From contig NZ_FMYZ01000001.1 of assembly GCF_900101625.1 (NCBI RefSeq), forward strand, positions 1,148,304 through 1,212,303: a stretch of DNA of 64,000 bases, given 5' to 3'. Positions 32,878 to 45,782 of this stretch are shown here, piece by piece (position 1 is the stretch's first letter; the number at the start of each line of letters is the position of its first letter). The position numbers were made by a program, and so were the translations under genes. The notes below the pieces were generated by a model. The model was not told the origin of the DNA, made no database searches, and saw only the letters and a program-made list of their open reading frames with translations. The DNA comes from Cupriavidus sp. YR651. GTDB taxonomy: Bacteria; Pseudomonadota; Gammaproteobacteria; Burkholderiales; Burkholderiaceae.

Positions 32878-35322
32878 TCAGAAGGCCGCCGTTGCCGACA
32901 GCATCAGCGTGCGCGGCTCGGCGATGGCCAGGCCGCCGTAGCTGTCCACCGCCGCCCAATAGTGGCGGTCAAACACGTTGCGCACAGCGAGGCGAAAGGT
33001 GGTTTCCTTGCCAGCCACCCTCGTCCGGTAGCGTGCTCCCAGATCCACCCGGGTCCAGGCCGGCACGCTTTGGGTGTTGGCCTGGTCGACATACTGGCGC
33101 CCCGTATAGGCCAGCGCACCGCTCAGCGTCAGGCCTGGCAGCCAGACGGCATCCCATTCGGCGCCGAAGTTGACCTGCAATGTCGGGGCGCCGATCGCGG
33201 TCTTGCCCACGGTGCCCATGTCGGCGTCGCGCGTGATGGTGGCGTCGAGCAGCGTCGCGCTGGCCAGCAGCCGCACATGTCTGGCGGGCTCACCGTACAG
33301 GCCAAACTCGAGGCCCCGGTTACGCTGCTCACCGTTGATCGCGAAGATCGATCCGGCAAGCTCCCCGCCTGGCTTGGTGATCTGGAATGCGCTGAGCGTC
33401 GCACGCATGCCGCCCTGCTCCAGTTTCACCCCGACCTCGTATTGCCGCGACTTGTACGGCGCGAACACTTCCCCGGCATTGCCCGCGCTGCCGGGTGCGA
33501 TATCGCCCTTGCTGAGCCCCTCGATGCGATTGGCGTAGAACGACACCGCTTGCCAGGGCCGGACCACCAGCCCCACCAGCGGTGTCCACGCACCCTGGTC
33601 GTAGCGCGACGCCGGCGCGCCGTCGGGATGGAAGTTGTCCGACTGCACGCGCTGATGGCGCAGACCCAGCGTCAGCTGCAAGCGGCGATCGAGCACCGAA
33701 AGCGTATCGGCCAGCGCCACGCCCGTCAGCGTTGTCTTCGACACCGTCGGCACGCTCGACGGCGCCGGCACGTCCTGAAACGGCCGCATCACGGGCGCGT
33801 AGAGATTGGTCAGCGAAGTCGTGCTCGCGGTGTTGAAGCTACGTCCAAGCCGGTCGTGGTAGCCGCTGGCCACGACGCTCAGCTGGTGACTCACCGGTCC
33901 GGTCTCGAAGCGCGCGCGCAGGCCGGTGTCGGCGCTGACGCGCGCCACATCGAAGCGGTAGTTGGAGTCGGTCACCGCCACATCGCCCGCTGCATCGATG
34001 ATGGTGGGTGTGATGGCAAACAGCCGCGCCACGTGCGTCTGCCCGCCGCCGCCGTTGGCGAACCACGTCACGCCGTTGGAAAGGTCGTACTCGGCGCGGA
34101 GCAGCAGCGAGTTGTCGCGGATATGGGATTGCTCCCACGGCTGCGAGATATTCCGGCGTCCATCGGGCGCTTCGGGCACGGCGATGCCTGGCACGATATG
34201 CAGTAGCCGCGACGGCGCCGAGATCCGCTCGCGCTGGTCGATCACATCCAGCGTGGCGCGCAGGCGCTCGCCCTGGTAATCCAGCGCGAGCGCTCCCGAC
34301 GTGGCGCGGCGCGACTGGTTATCGAGCGCGGTGCCGCCACCGAGGTAGCTGCCGTTGAAGCGGATGCCAAACTGGCGTGCACCGCCCAGTCGGCGGCTGA
34401 TATCCACGCTGCCGCCGAACTGCGAAGCCGCCGCGTAGTCGGCCGTGACTCGGGATATGTCGACGGAACCTGCGCGCTTGGGCACGATATTGATGCCGCC
34501 TCCCACGCTGCCGCTGGGCGCCATGCCGATGAGCATCGCCGTGGGCCCCTTGATCAGTTCCACCCGTTCGACATAGCTGGTGGACACGCGATAGTTGGAA
34601 GCCACGCCGTAGACGCCATCGAACGCAATCTCGCCGAAGTTGCCGTTGCCGACCGGAAATCCGCGGATGCTGAAGGCATCAAGGATCCCGCCGGGCTGGC
34701 TGACGTAGCGCACCGATGCATCGTTGGCCAGCACGTCGCCCACGGTGCGTGCCTGCTGGTTCTCGATGAAGTCGGCGGTAAATCCCACGGTGTTGAAGGG
34801 CGCGTCCATGTTGTCGGTGTTGCCGAGCAAACCCAGACGCACGCCTTGCGCTACCTGCCCACCCGCCAGGGGTGGCGGCTCGCTGTCATGCTTGCCGATG
34901 ACAAGAACTTCGGGCAGCGTGTCCGGCGCGAGGCCGCCTTGCAAGGCGGCGCGCCGCACGGTGTAGCCGCCGCCAGCCATCGGCACCGCCTCCAGCCCGC
35001 TGCCCGCCAGCAGCACGCGAAAACCCTCGGCCACGGAGTATCTGCCATGCAGGCCGTCGCTGCGGACATCGGCCAGTTGCGCGGCATCGTAGGAGAGATT
35101 GATGCCGGCGGCACTGGCAAAACGGTTCAGCGTGACCGTGAGCGGACCGGGTGCGATGGTGAAAGCGCGCATGTCGGCGACACGCCCGTTGTCTTGCGCC
35201 CGTGCCGACGGCGCGCCGCCAGCCAGCATCGAGACGGCAAGCAGTGCGCCTGCCGTGGCCGCCGCGCAGCGCTTACGCCACGACGCCGTAGCCGAGGATC
35301 GGTGCGACGGCGGCTTGCCCAC
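32878..35322 (-). CDS. TonB-dependent siderophore receptor with STN signalling domain
   Basis: A roughly 814-residue outer-membrane receptor. After a signal peptide (AAATAGALLAVSMLAGGAPSARA) comes an STN secretin/TonB N-domain (AFTIAPGPLTVTLNRFASAAGINLSYDAA), then a plug with SIRGFPVGNGNFGE and VELIKGPTAMLIGMAPSGSVGG, a 22-strand barrel, and a terminal aromatic residue (SATAAF). The STN domain contacts a FecR anti-sigma protein, so this receptor can report ligand binding. I propose GTG 35322 as start: it lies 10 bp past the upstream receptor's stop and follows GGAGAG. An ATG at 35406 would overlap that gene by 74 bp. The ligand is probably a ferric siderophore of foreign origin, since no siderophore synthesis gene is present. 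Confidence 0.9.
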   Translation of the reverse strand: MGKPPSHRSSATASWRKRCAAATAGALLAVSMLAGGAPSARAQDNGRVADMRAFTIAPGPLTVTLNRFASAAGINLSYDAAQLADVRSDGLHGRYSVAEGFRVLLAGSGLEAVPMAGGGYTVRRAALQGGLAPDTLPEVLVIGKHDSEPPPLAGGQVAQGVRLGLLGNTDNMDAPFNTVGFTADFIENQQARTVGDVLANDASVRYVSQPGGILDAFSIRGFPVGNGNFGEIAFDGVYGVASNYRVSTSYVERVELIKGPTAMLIGMAPSGSVGGGINIVPKRAGSVDISRVTADYAAASQFGGSVDISRRLGGARQFGIRFNGSYLGGGTALDNQSRRATSGALALDYQGERLRATLDVIDQRERISAPSRLLHIVPGIAVPEAPDGRRNISQPWEQSHIRDNSLLLRAEYDLSNGVTWFANGGGGQTHVARLFAITPTIIDAAGDVAVTDSNYRFDVARVSADTGLRARFETGPVSHQLSVVASGYHDRLGRSFNTASTTSLTNLYAPVMRPFQDVPAPSSVPTVSKTTLTGVALADTLSVLDRRLQLTLGLRHQRVQSDNFHPDGAPASRYDQGAWTPLVGLVVRPWQAVSFYANRIEGLSKGDIAPGSAGNAGEVFAPYKSRQYEVGVKLEQGGMRATLSAFQITKPGGELAGSIFAINGEQRNRGLEFGLYGEPARHVRLLASATLLDATITRDADMGTVGKTAIGAPTLQVNFGAEWDAVWLPGLTLSGALAYTGRQYVDQANTQSVPAWTRVDLGARYRTRVAGKETTFRLAVRNVFDRHYWAAVDSYGGLAIAEPRTLMLSATAAF

Positions 35323-35332
35323 GCCTCTCCGC

Positions 35333-37552
35333 TCAGAAGTCCACTGCCACGGACGCCATGACGGTGCGCGGAGCGCCCTGCGAAATGGTGCCGTACGACG
35401 CCACACCGGACCAGTAGTTGCGGTCGAAGGCGTTGATCAGCGCCGCGCGGAAGGTGGTCGCATGACCGCTGACCTTGGTTCGGTAGCGCGCGCCCAGATC
35501 CACCGTGGTCCACGACGGCACGTGCTGGGTATTGGCCTGATTGACGTAGGCGTTCCCGGTGTAGTTCACCGCGCCGGTCAGCGTCAGGCCCTGCACCCAC
35601 GGCAGGTCCCATTCGGCGCCGGCGTTGGCCATCACCTTCGGCACGCCAACCGGGCGATTGCCAAGCGTGGCCGCGCTATTGGTTTGCGTCAGCTCCCCGT
35701 CCAGCAGCGTCACGCCACCAATCAGGCGCACGCCCCGGTATGCCTCGCCGGACAGCGTGAGTTCAACGCCCTGGTTGCGCTGCTCGCTGTCGATCGCGTA
35801 GACCGTGCCGAACAGCTGTCCGCTGGGCTTGGTCATGCGGAACACAGCCAGCGTGGCCATGACCTTGCCGGCGTCGAGCTTCACGCCAACTTCTTGCTGC
35901 CTGGTCTTGTACGGCGCGAATACCTGGCCCGCATTCGACGCGGTGGCTGGCGCGATGTCACCCTTGCTCAGGCCTTCCACGTAGTTGGCGTACAGCGACA
36001 CATGCTGCCAGGGCTTGTACACGAAACCTGCGAGCGGCGTGACGGCGCTCTCGTCATACGAGGCCGTCTTGACGCCATTGCTGCTGTAGTTGCCAGACTT
36101 CACCTGCTGATAGCGCAGGCCCAGCGTCAGCTGCAACCGATCGTCGAACCCGCTCAGCGTGTCGGCCAGCGCCACGCCGGACAGCGTCGAGTCGGACACC
36201 TTGGGTACAAAGCTCGGCGCGGCCACGTTCTGCTCGGGGCTGGCCACCGGATTGTAGATATTCGAACGCACCACGGTGCCCGCATTGTTGGCGCTCGCGA
36301 AGCGATCCATATAAAGGTTGGCCTGCAGCGCCAGCGCATGCTTGACGGGGCCGGTGTCGAATTTGGCTCGCACGCCGGTATCGAACGAGGAGCGATTGAT
36401 CTGGAACTTCCAGTTCTGCGGCAAGGCCGAGGTGTCGCCGCTGGCGTTCAGGATGGTGGGGGTCTGGTCGGAGAAGCGCGCGACGTCGGAACGGGTGCCA
36501 CCGGCATCGGCAAAGATGGTGATGTTGTCCGTAAGATCGTACTCGGCGCGCAGCAGCGTCGAGACATCGTTGGACTTCCACCAGCCCCACGGCTGCGAGA
36601 CATTGCGCCGGCCATCCGGTGCCGACGGCACCTCAACGCCGGCGGCAACGAGGAACGGGCGCGTGGGCGCATCGATCCACTGGTATTGCTCGATCACGTC
36701 GAGCGAGGCGCGCAGGCGGTCGCCCTGATAGTCCAGCGACAATGCGGCCACTTCGGCGCGCGATTTCTGGTTGTCCAGCGGCGTCGGGCCCTGGCGGTGC
36801 AGGCCGTTGAATCGCACCCCCCACTCGCGCTTCTCGCCGAAGCGACGGCTCAGGTCAACGGCGCCGCCGACCTGTGCGTCCGAAGCGTAGTCGAGCGTGA
36901 AGCGCGTCAGGTCCGTCGCCAGCGCCCGCTTGGGCACCACGTTGACCACACCGCCCACGCCGCTGTTGGGCGACATGCCATACAGCAACGCGGCCGGGCC
37001 CTTGAGCACCTCGACCCGCTCCAGGTATTCGGTGAAGAGATGGTAGTTGGGCGAAACGCCGTAGACGCCGTCGAAGGCCACCTCGGACAGGTTACCCTCG
37101 TTGATCGGAAAGCCGCGGATGTAGAACGAATCGGTCACGCCGCCAATCTGGCCCGTGAAGCGCGCGGATGGGTCGCTCCCCAGTACTTCCGCCAGCGTCA
37201 CGGCCTGCTGGTCTTCCATGCGCTGCGCCGTGTAGTTGGTCGTCGCGAACGGGGTGTCCATCACGCCCTTGTTGCCCAGCAGCCCGAGCCGGCCGCCACG
37301 CGCCACCTGGCCACCCGCGTACGCGTCAGGCAGGTTGCCGGCGCTATCGGCGCTGGCGCTGACGGTCACGGCAGGCAGCGTTTGCGGGTCGGCGGCCTGC
37401 GCCAGCACTTCAACCGGTGCCACGGTCGCCCCCAATGTCAGGCAGACGCAGGCACGGCGCAGCGCGACTGCCAGCGGCCTGGGTCGCGATGGGCACGCCA
37501 CGCGAGGCAGCGGTGAAAGGTGAGCGTTGGCACAACACAATACAGACATCAT
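35333..37552 (-). CDS. TonB-dependent siderophore receptor without STN domain
   Basis: A 739-residue outer-membrane receptor. The long N-terminal leader contains a hydrophobic stretch ending near VEVLAQA; the mature protein begins with a TonB-box-like TLPAVTVSA. The plug holds FYIRGFPINEGNLSEVAFDG and VEVLKGPAALLYGMSPNSGVGG, and the barrel ends in VAVDF. It is clearly paralogous to the downstream receptor: plug and last strands share long identical pieces such as FDGVYGV and VDLGARYRT. It lacks an STN domain, so it transports but probably does not signal. It follows fecR after 106 bp. Confidence 0.92.
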   Translation of the reverse strand: MMSVLCCANAHLSPLPRVACPSRPRPLAVALRRACVCLTLGATVAPVEVLAQAADPQTLPAVTVSASADSAGNLPDAYAGGQVARGGRLGLLGNKGVMDTPFATTNYTAQRMEDQQAVTLAEVLGSDPSARFTGQIGGVTDSFYIRGFPINEGNLSEVAFDGVYGVSPNYHLFTEYLERVEVLKGPAALLYGMSPNSGVGGVVNVVPKRALATDLTRFTLDYASDAQVGGAVDLSRRFGEKREWGVRFNGLHRQGPTPLDNQKSRAEVAALSLDYQGDRLRASLDVIEQYQWIDAPTRPFLVAAGVEVPSAPDGRRNVSQPWGWWKSNDVSTLLRAEYDLTDNITIFADAGGTRSDVARFSDQTPTILNASGDTSALPQNWKFQINRSSFDTGVRAKFDTGPVKHALALQANLYMDRFASANNAGTVVRSNIYNPVASPEQNVAAPSFVPKVSDSTLSGVALADTLSGFDDRLQLTLGLRYQQVKSGNYSSNGVKTASYDESAVTPLAGFVYKPWQHVSLYANYVEGLSKGDIAPATASNAGQVFAPYKTRQQEVGVKLDAGKVMATLAVFRMTKPSGQLFGTVYAIDSEQRNQGVELTLSGEAYRGVRLIGGVTLLDGELTQTNSAATLGNRPVGVPKVMANAGAEWDLPWVQGLTLTGAVNYTGNAYVNQANTQHVPSWTTVDLGARYRTKVSGHATTFRAALINAFDRNYWSGVASYGTISQGAPRTVMASVAVDF

Positions 37553-37658
37553 TCTCTCCGGCAGCGATAAGTTTCGGGTTCCTACGCTGTAGGCCGGTCG
37601 AGAATCGAAATCCCCTCATAGTTTCTGAAAATTCTTCTGGCACCCCTGGCATCGTCGT

Positions 37659-38687
37659 TCAGCGCGGGCCCACGCTGACCCAGAAACGCGTGCGGTAGCG
37701 GATGTCGATGGGCTGCGCCTGCGCAAGGAATGCCAGCGCCCGATCGGTGTCGCCCACCTGATACGCGCCGGACACGCGCAGGTCCGCAACGCGTGGATCG
37801 CAGACGATGCGTCCGCTGCGGTAGCGCGACAGCTCGGCCAACAGATCCGACAGACGCATGTCGTTGCCGGCGATCACGCCCTCGGCCCAGCCGTCTTCCG
37901 TGAAGGGCCGGGCTGGCGCCGGTGTACTGCCGTCGGGTGCCAGCCACCAGCTTGTACCGGGTCGCGCCACGTTGGCGTTGCTGTCGTCAGCCCGACCGTT
38001 CGCGGGGTGCAGGGCTACCGCGCCCTCGAGCACGCTGACGCGCGCACGGCCGGCCTCCAGCCGCACCACGAAGCGCGTGCCCAGCGCGTGCAGTCCGCCG
38101 AACGGCGTTTCCACCCAGAACGGCCGGGCCGCGCCACGGGCGGTTGCGATACGCGAATCGTGCCCGGTGGCAACCAGAATCTCCCCGCGCCGCAACGTGA
38201 CGACGCGGCGTTCGGCGCGGAGGCTTGTGCTGATCGCGGTATCGGTATTCAGCACGATCGTGCTGCCGTCATCGAGCTGCACCGTACGCTGTTCGCCAGT
38301 GGCGGTGCTGGCATCGGCGAGCAAACGCTGCCAGGGTGCCCGCTCGTGCGCGGTGCCGGCGGCGAGCACCGAGACGCCGGCCAGCGCCAGGATCTTGAGC
38401 GCCTGGCGCCGCTTGATGCGGTGCGTGCCACGACGATCGCTCACGGCCTTCAGCGTATCCAGCGCGAGGGCCGGCGGCATCCGGCTGAAATCGTCCTTCA
38501 GGTCCTGCACGCGCTGCCAGGCCAGCCGATGCAGCGGACTGGCGTCGATCCATTGCCCAAAGGCCTTCTGCGCAGCCGCATTGCCCTCGCCGAAGTCGAG
38601 CTTGACCGCCCAGCGGACGGCCTGGTCGACAATATCTGACGGAACAGAGGTCTCAGGTTGCTGCACAGGCCTGCCGCGATCAGTCAC
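37659..38687 (-). CDS. fecR: FecR-family anti-sigma/sigma-regulator protein
   Basis: A 342-residue single-pass inner-membrane protein. The N-terminal cytoplasmic part has the FecR_N pattern (AVRWAVKLDFGEGNAAAQKAFGQWIDASPLHRLAWQRV), a hydrophobic segment lies near residues 95-113, and the periplasmic part contains VTLRRGEILVATGHD and FGGLHALGTRFVVRLE of the FecR domain, then a C-terminal STN-like region. It passes the receptor signal to the adjacent ECF sigma factor, starting 6 bp after its stop. Confidence 0.93.
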   Translation of the reverse strand: MTDRGRPVQQPETSVPSDIVDQAVRWAVKLDFGEGNAAAQKAFGQWIDASPLHRLAWQRVQDLKDDFSRMPPALALDTLKAVSDRRGTHRIKRRQALKILALAGVSVLAAGTAHERAPWQRLLADASTATGEQRTVQLDDGSTIVLNTDTAISTSLRAERRVVTLRRGEILVATGHDSRIATARGAARPFWVETPFGGLHALGTRFVVRLEAGRARVSVLEGAVALHPANGRADDSNANVARPGTSWWLAPDGSTPAPARPFTEDGWAEGVIAGNDMRLSDLLAELSRYRSGRIVCDPRVADLRVSGAYQVGDTDRALAFLAQAQPIDIRYRTRFWVSVGPR

Positions 38688-38693
38688 CGGGGC

Positions 38694-39203
38694 TCACCCA
38701 CCAAAGCGCAGCGTGTAGCAGTGGCGCAGCGCCGTGGCGACATAGCGTTCCGCGGTGGCAAGCGACACGCCCAGGCGCTCGCCAATCTGGCGACACGTCA
38801 GCCCTTCGAGCTGCGCCCACAGGAATGCGGTGCGCACCTGAGGTTTCAGCGCATCGAGCATGCGGTCGATCGCGATCAGCGTCTCCAGGAACTGAAGACG
38901 ACTCTCCGGCGACGGTGCCTGCGGCTCGGGCAGTTGTGCCAGCGTCTCCAGCCAGGCCAGTTCGAGTTCGCGCCGGCGCCAGTGTTCGATGACCAACCCG
39001 CGCGCGATGGTGCTCAGATAGGTGCGCGGCTCGCGAATATCGCAAGGTTCCCGCCGTAAAAGGCGCAGGAATACGTCCTGGGCGAGATCGGCGGCATCGC
39101 AGGCATTGCCAAGCTGACGGCGCAGCCACCCCTGCAACCACCGGTGGTGATCGCTATAAAGGGTGTGAACCTGCTGCTGGAGTGTGGAGTCGGCGCCGCC
39201 CAT
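38694..39203 (-). CDS. fecI: FecI-type ECF sigma factor
   Basis: A 169-residue ECF sigma factor. Region 2 is visible as NACDAADLAQDVFLRLLRRE and PRTYLSTIARGLVIEHWRRRE, and region 4 as LEGLTCRQIGERLGVSLATAERYVATALRHCY. It is the first gene of the minus-strand unit fecI-fecR-receptor-receptor and should direct transcription of the receptor genes when ligand is bound. A Fur-like site lies about 55 bp upstream of its ATG. Confidence 0.94.
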   Translation of the reverse strand: MGGADSTLQQQVHTLYSDHHRWLQGWLRRQLGNACDAADLAQDVFLRLLRREPCDIREPRTYLSTIARGLVIEHWRRRELELAWLETLAQLPEPQAPSPESRLQFLETLIAIDRMLDALKPQVRTAFLWAQLEGLTCRQIGERLGVSLATAERYVATALRHCYTLRFGG

Positions 39204-39258
39204 CTGCAGAACCTTCGGTTGTTTCGGGCCCCGCCAACGGTGAGCGCGACAATGTAAA

Positions 39259-39273
39259 TGAGAATTGTTCTTA
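39259..39273. promoter_or_regulatory. Candidate Fur box upstream of fecI
   Basis: TGAGAATTGTTCTTA matches the 7-1-7 Fur model (TGATAAT-N-ATTATCA) at 10 of 14 positions and sits in the only AT-rich part of the 299-bp gap between fecI and the divergent M48 lipoprotein gene. The first heptad is nearly perfect. The rest of the gap shows no other clear element. Confidence 0.6.
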
Positions 39274-39502
39274 TTTTAAGGCAATTCAAGCCCGTTTCGC
39301 AAGATGCCCCGCCGAGCCCCGCACGCTTGCAACCCTCGTCCCCCACCCCGCCGCAATCGGAGAACGCCGATTCCGGTCGATCCATGTCGGACGGACTCCA
39401 CTGGCGCACCCCCGGCTTCGTTGCCTATGCTCCTAGCCTGCGGCATCGAACATGCGCACCAGATGTCCGCAAACCATAACGTTGACTCTCGGGGAACCGA
39501 TC

Positions 39503-40252
39503 ATGAAGCGCTTCATCGCTACTGGCGCCGCCATGGGCTGCGCGCTGCTGCTGGCCGGCTGTGCCGGTGCCAACTACGACAGCCTGTCCCAGGCCGGTGG
39601 CAGCCTGTTCACGGCGGCCACGCTGTCGGACGCCAACGTCAAGCAACTGTCCGACCAGTCGTGCGCGGAAATGGACAAGAAGAACACGCTGGCCACGCCA
39701 GACAGCACCTATTCCAAACGCCTGGTCACCATCATGAGCGGGCTCAAGAACACCGGGCTGCCGCTGGACGCCAAGGTGTATGTGACCAAGGACATCAACG
39801 CCTGGGCGATGGCCAACGGTTGCGTGCGCGTCTATAGCGGGCTGATGGACATCATGAGCGACGATGAAGTCCGCGGCGTGCTGGGCCACGAGATCGGCCA
39901 CGTGGCATTGGGGCATACCAAGGCAGCGATGCAGGTGGCCTACACCACCGCAGCGGCGCGCGGGTTGCTGGGGTCCACCAGCAGCGTCACGCTGACCGCG
40001 CTGTCATCCTCCCAATTGGGTGAACTCGGCGAGCAGTTCATCAACGCCCAGTTTTCCCAGCGCCAGGAAAGCCAGGCCGATGACTACTCGTTCGACCTGC
40101 TGACCAAGAACGGCGCCAACCGCCAGGCGCTGGTTACCGCGTTCCAGAAATTGGCGAAGCTTGACGGTGGCCAGTCCAGCCTCATGAGCTCGCATCCGGG
40201 CTCGGCCGCGCGCGCCCAGCACATCCAGGATCGCATCGCCAGCGGCAAGTAA
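39503..40252 (+). CDS. M48-family lipoprotein metalloprotease
   Basis: A 249-residue protein with a lipoprotein signal peptide ending in the lipobox LLAGC (C20), so it is membrane-anchored and faces the periplasm. The protease core has HEIGH (129-133) and the third zinc ligand E189 in RQESQADDY, and ends with SSHPGSAARAQHI. It resembles E. coli LoiP (YggG), which cleaves misfolded outer-membrane proteins under low ionic strength. It is monocistronic here. Confidence 0.88.
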   Translation: MKRFIATGAAMGCALLLAGCAGANYDSLSQAGGSLFTAATLSDANVKQLSDQSCAEMDKKNTLATPDSTYSKRLVTIMSGLKNTGLPLDAKVYVTKDINAWAMANGCVRVYSGLMDIMSDDEVRGVLGHEIGHVALGHTKAAMQVAYTTAAARGLLGSTSSVTLTALSSSQLGELGEQFINAQFSQRQESQADDYSFDLLTKNGANRQALVTAFQKLAKLDGGQSSLMSSHPGSAARAQHIQDRIASGK

Positions 40253-40487
40253 CACGCAAGCATGCTGCGGCGCGGCCACCGGTCGTGCCGCAACGCCGCA
40301 TCCGGCTTTCTTGCCGTTCCCTTTCCGTTTCCTTTCGGCTCCCTCGCCGATCGCCGTCTGTTTGATTGCGCTTAATACGCGCTCGAAAGCTTTCAGTACG
40401 CGCGCCACAACCCCACGCGGATAATGCTTCACGCCGGCGGGTCTCCGCACGGCAATGCCATGAGCCAATGGAGGCCCCCGCCGCGCC

Positions 40488-42185
40488 ATGGAATCCGCAT
40501 TCGCCCTGCTCGCCAGACAACCCGAGATTGCGCTTTTCCTGGCCCTCGCCGTCGGACATGCCGTGGGTGCAATCCGCTTTGGTCCGTTCCAGCTCGGCGG
40601 CATCTGCGGCACGCTGATCGCGTCGCTCGTGATCGGGCAAACCGGCGTGCGGCTCGATGACGATGTCAAGAACGTCGCCTTCGCCGTCTTCATCTTTGCG
40701 CTCGGATTCACGGGCGGACCCCAGTTCTTTGCCAACGTGGCGCGTGAATGGCGCATCGGCGTACTGTCGCTCGTCGAAGTCTTCGTGCTGCTGGCGCTGC
40801 TGGCCATTGCCGTGCCGCTGATGCGCCTCGATCCCGGCACCGCTGCCGGATTGCTGGCCGGCGCCGCCACGGAATCCGCCGTGATCGGGACCGCGTCCGA
40901 GGCCATCGCGCGACTCGCCCTGACGCCAGACGCCGTGCGCGTGCTGCAAACCAACATCGTCACCGCCTACAGCGTCACCTACCTGTTCGGGCTGATCGCC
41001 ATCGTCTTGTTCACCAGTCAGCTGGCACCGTGGCTGCTGCGCGAGAACCTGCGCGAATCCGCCACACGTCTCTGGCAAAAGCTGGGCGGGCAGAACGACA
41101 TGCAAGAGGGCCAGACCGCCGCGTTGCCGCTGCTGGTGGCGCGCGTGCTGCGCGTGGAGGGCGTGGCCGGCATGCGCGTGCTGGAGGCCGAGCGGCAGGT
41201 GGCGCTCGGCGTCACCATCCGGCGTATTCGTCGCGATGGCGAGACGTTCAAGCCTTCGCCCGATGAAGTCCTGCGTGCGGGCGACGTCGTGCTGGCCGTC
41301 GGCCGGCGCGACGCCATGATTCCGTTCGCCGCCGCCGTGGGCCCGGAAATGCCCGAAGAGCCGGGCATGGACGCCGTGATCCAGGCGGAGCAGGCCGTGC
41401 TGCTGACGCGGCGCGAGGTCGCGGGCCTGACGATCGCGCGGCTGCGTCAGGCCGTGGACGTGGGCATGGGGCGCGGCGTCTTTCTTGCCGGCATCAGCCG
41501 CATGCAGCATCGCGTGCCGACGCTGCCCGAAACCGTACTGGAGCGCGGCGACGTCCTCACGTTGTCCGGCCCCGACGAAGCCATCCGGCGCGTGGTGCCC
41601 GAACTGGGCTACGCCGTCACGCCGACCATCCGCACCGATTTCGTCTTCCTCGGCATCGGCGTGCTGCTGGGCATGCTGCTTGGCTCGCTGAGCATGAAGA
41701 TCGGCCAGGTGGATCTCACGCTCGGCACTGGCGGCGGATGCCTGGTGGCGGGGCTCGCATTCGGCTGGCTGCGTGCGCGCTTTCCGGTGATGGGATCGCT
41801 GCCGGCACCAGCGGCGGAAATCCTGAAGGACTTCGGGCTGGCCACCTTCATCGCCGCCGTGGGCCTTTCCGCCGGCCCCGACGCGCTGCTCCTGATCACG
41901 AAGTTCGGCCTGCTGCTGCCCGTGGCCGGTGTACTGGTCTCCATCATCCCGGCGGCGGTATCGCTGTATATCGGGCGGCGCTGGCTGAAGCTCGACATGC
42001 CGATCCTGCTGGGTGCCGTGGCCGGCCAGCATTGCAGCACGCCCACGATCATGGCGCTGACCAACGCCGCCGGCAACGGCACGCCCGTCATCGGCTACAC
42101 GATCACCTACGCCATTTCCAATGTCCTGCTGCCGTTGCTGGGCCCCATCGCTGTCGTGATGGCCAGCGCCATGGCGGCGCACTAG
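40488..42185 (+). CDS. AspT/YidE-family aspartate:alanine antiporter, copy 1
   Basis: A 565-residue membrane protein of the aspartate:alanine exchanger family. Two membrane halves (about 1-185 and 385-565) flank a central cytoplasmic region with two TrkA-C-like (RCK_C) domains near residues 210-290 and 300-375. Family motifs include FAVFIFALGFTGGPQFF and GTASEAIARLALTP. It lies 78 bp upstream of a second AspT and then aspartate 4-decarboxylase, so it may import aspartate and export alanine, generating proton motive force. It is more divergent from classic AspT than copy 2, so its substrate could differ. Confidence 0.85.
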   Translation: MESAFALLARQPEIALFLALAVGHAVGAIRFGPFQLGGICGTLIASLVIGQTGVRLDDDVKNVAFAVFIFALGFTGGPQFFANVAREWRIGVLSLVEVFVLLALLAIAVPLMRLDPGTAAGLLAGAATESAVIGTASEAIARLALTPDAVRVLQTNIVTAYSVTYLFGLIAIVLFTSQLAPWLLRENLRESATRLWQKLGGQNDMQEGQTAALPLLVARVLRVEGVAGMRVLEAERQVALGVTIRRIRRDGETFKPSPDEVLRAGDVVLAVGRRDAMIPFAAAVGPEMPEEPGMDAVIQAEQAVLLTRREVAGLTIARLRQAVDVGMGRGVFLAGISRMQHRVPTLPETVLERGDVLTLSGPDEAIRRVVPELGYAVTPTIRTDFVFLGIGVLLGMLLGSLSMKIGQVDLTLGTGGGCLVAGLAFGWLRARFPVMGSLPAPAAEILKDFGLATFIAAVGLSAGPDALLLITKFGLLLPVAGVLVSIIPAAVSLYIGRRWLKLDMPILLGAVAGQHCSTPTIMALTNAAGNGTPVIGYTITYAISNVLLPLLGPIAVVMASAMAAH

Positions 42186-42263
42186 CGCATCCATCGTGCG
42201 CCGGTCGCCACAAGCGGCCTGCGCAAGAGTCACCAACCTTCGTCACGCGTATCAGGAGGTCCC

Positions 42264-45652
<3,389 letters not shown>

Positions 45653-45670
45653 GTCGCGCATTCGCCGGAG

Positions 45671-45706
45671 AAAGGCCTCTCCCGCCTGCACGGGGGAGGG
45701 CCTTTC
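45671..45706. terminator. Hairpin between aspD and hutG
   Basis: AAAGGCCTCTCCC (45671-45683) pairs with GGGGGAGGGCCTTTC (45692-45706) with one or two mismatches around GCCTGCAC. It lies 18 bp after the aspD stop. The T-run is short, so efficiency is uncertain. Confidence 0.65.
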
Positions 45707-45782
45707 ACGTTCTGGCTTCTGCCGCAGACAGTCCCGGACGGCCAGGGCCTGCGAAGAATCCAGCCCGGATGTCACCGGAGAT

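Noticed and set aside
35099..37516. An 805-residue open frame antisense to the two receptor genes
   Set aside because: It overlaps clear TonB-dependent receptors on the other strand and shows no protein features of its own.
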